Origin: Xanthobacter sp. YC-JY1 | Lineage (GTDB): Bacteria; Pseudomonadota; Alphaproteobacteria; Rhizobiales; Xanthobacteraceae | Reading direction: 5' to 3' | DNA length: 64,000 nucleotides | Assembly: GCF_021730305.1 (NCBI RefSeq) | Contig: NZ_CP032674.1 | Location: 4,511,001 to 4,575,000 of the forward strand | Shown: positions 63,327-64,000 of the stretch, piece after piece | How positions within the stretch are numbered: position 1 is the first letter of the stretch | Layout: every line of letters starts with the position of its first letter | The notes under the pieces: generated by a model | Seen by the model: the letters and a program-made list of their open reading frames with translations, nothing else | Database searches by the model: none | Told to the model about the DNA's origin: nothing | Position numbers and translations under genes: made by a program

Positions 63327-64000
63327 CCCGGGACTCTCTCGAGGTCCGGCCCGTCATCGTCGGCGCCGGCATCGCCGGGCTGGCGGCCGCCCTCTTCCTC
63401 GCCCCCGAGCCAGTGGTGCTCGTGACCCGCGCGCCGTTGGGCGCGGACGGTTCCAGCCCGCTGGCGCAGGGCGGCATCGCCGCCAGCGTCGGGCTGGACG
63501 ACGATGACGCCCTCCACCTCGCGGACACGCTGGCAGCCGGCGACGGTCTCTGCGATGCCGAGGCCGCCCGCCGCATCCTCTCCGCCGGACCGGAGGCCAT
63601 CGCGGCGCTTGAACGCCTTGGCGTGCGCTTCGATCGCGACGCGGCCGGCGGCCTGCTGCTCGGCCTCGAAGCCGCCCACAGCCGGCGCCGCATCGTCCAT
63701 GCGGATGGCGACGGCACCGGGCGGGAACTGGTGCGCGCTTTGTCGGAAGCCGCCCGCGCCTGCCCGTCCATCACGCTTGTCGAAGGCGAGGCGCGGCGCA
63801 TCCTGATGCGCGAGGGCGAAGTCTGCGGCCTGCTTGTGGTCACGGCCGAAGGCGCACGGGTGCTGGCCACACGCCGCCTCGTCCTGGCGACGGGCGGCGT
63901 CGGCGCGCTCTACGAACACACCACCAATCCCGTCGCCTCCTGGGGCGTGGGGATCGCGCTCGCCGCCGAGGCCGGGGCGGAGCTGGCGGACCTCGAATTC
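63323..64000 (+). CDS. nadB: L-aspartate oxidase NadB (N-terminal part)
   Basis: NadB is a FAD enzyme that oxidises L-aspartate to iminoaspartate, the partner reaction of NadA. The frame opens with GTG 63323, overlapping the nadA stop, and runs off the right edge after 226 codons. Seen are the FAD-binding [35 protein letters not shown], the GRELVRAL segment and [16 protein letters not shown]. The remaining roughly 300 residues, and nadC if it follows, lie outside the window. Confidence 0.95.
   Translation, partial: MTRDSLEVRPVIVGAGIAGLAAALFLAPEPVVLVTRAPLGADGSSPLAQGGIAASVGLDDDDALHLADTLAAGDGLCDAEAARRILSAGPEAIAALERLGVRFDRDAAGGLLLGLEAAHSRRRIVHADGDGTGRELVRALSEAARACPSITLVEGEARRILMREGEVCGLLVVTAEGARVLATRRLVLATGGVGALYEHTTNPVASWGVGIALAAEAGAELADLEF

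Noticed and set aside
1-64000. CRISPR arrays, insertion sequences, prophage, tRNA or rRNA genes
   Set aside because: I scanned for spaced direct repeats, transposase or integrase words and TTCGA-type tRNA arms and found none I could support.

Overview
The window is GC-rich (by eye well above 65 %) chromosomal DNA of an alphaproteobacterium of the order Hyphomicrobiales. The Xanthobacteraceae (Xanthobacter, Azorhizobium, Ancylobacter, Starkeya-like) are my best guess, but the sequence alone does not prove the family. Supporting marks are the cell-cycle regulator gcrA with GANTC (CcrM) sites upstream, a perfect CtrA box, the ethylmalonyl-CoA pathway genes ecm and ccr, a serC-type leader in front of serC, a Mur-like-box-controlled sitABCD operon, and a NadQ-type regulator next to nadAB. 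Nearly all of it is housekeeping or core metabolism. I see no phage, plasmid, IS element, CRISPR array, rRNA or tRNA gene.

Layout: 1-3.4 kb, mnmA (cut by the window edge) and glnD on the minus strand. 3.4-7.0 kb, a secreted Pro-rich protein, a class A penicillin-binding protein and engB. 7.1-15.7 kb, a purine-ring catabolism region: M20 peptidase, puuD (membrane urate oxidase with a cytochrome c tail), a divergent LysR regulator, an NCS2 urate/xanthine permease, hiuH, a PuuE-UraD fusion and allantoate amidohydrolase. Together these take imported urate through 5-hydroxyisourate, OHCU and allantoin to allantoate and its cleavage products. 15.9-19.2 kb, argD-argF-hslO. 19.2-22 kb, a structured RNA candidate, gcrA and hisS. 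22-28 kb, a Kef-type antiporter and sitABCD for manganese/iron uptake. 27.9-28.8 kb, a lone low-GC DUF4238 gene that looks acquired. 28.9-32 kb, serC and serA for serine synthesis. 32-34.6 kb, terC, a DUF465 gene and an OxyR-like LysR gene. 34.7-41.8 kb, a soluble chemoreceptor, an L,D-transpeptidase lipoprotein, cheR and a large hybrid histidine kinase. 41.9-45.6 kb, an EamA exporter, dsbB with a DUF5993 partner, a VOC protein and a secreted hypothetical protein. 45.7-50.2 kb, ecm and ccr, pointing away from each other with two small genes between them. 50.3-54.2 kb, ftsW-murG-murC. 54.3-57 kb, an Lhr-type helicase. 57.2-61.2 kb, a small secreted peptide, a zincin, cytochrome b561, leuD, cheB and a REC-GGDEF protein. 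61.3-64 kb, nadQ, nadA and the start of nadB.

No wholly new multi-gene system is evident. The observations most worth following are: (1) an OxyR-family gene that lacks both redox cysteines yet carries an OxyR-type operator at its own start; (2) three mutually complementary 9-nt arms followed by an intrinsic terminator upstream of argD; (3) an unlisted 39-codon secreted peptide whose promoter region holds a perfect CtrA box; (4) the low-GC DUF4238 gene attached to the sit operon; and (5) palindromic repeat units inserted inside two operons (sitB/sitC and serC/serA).
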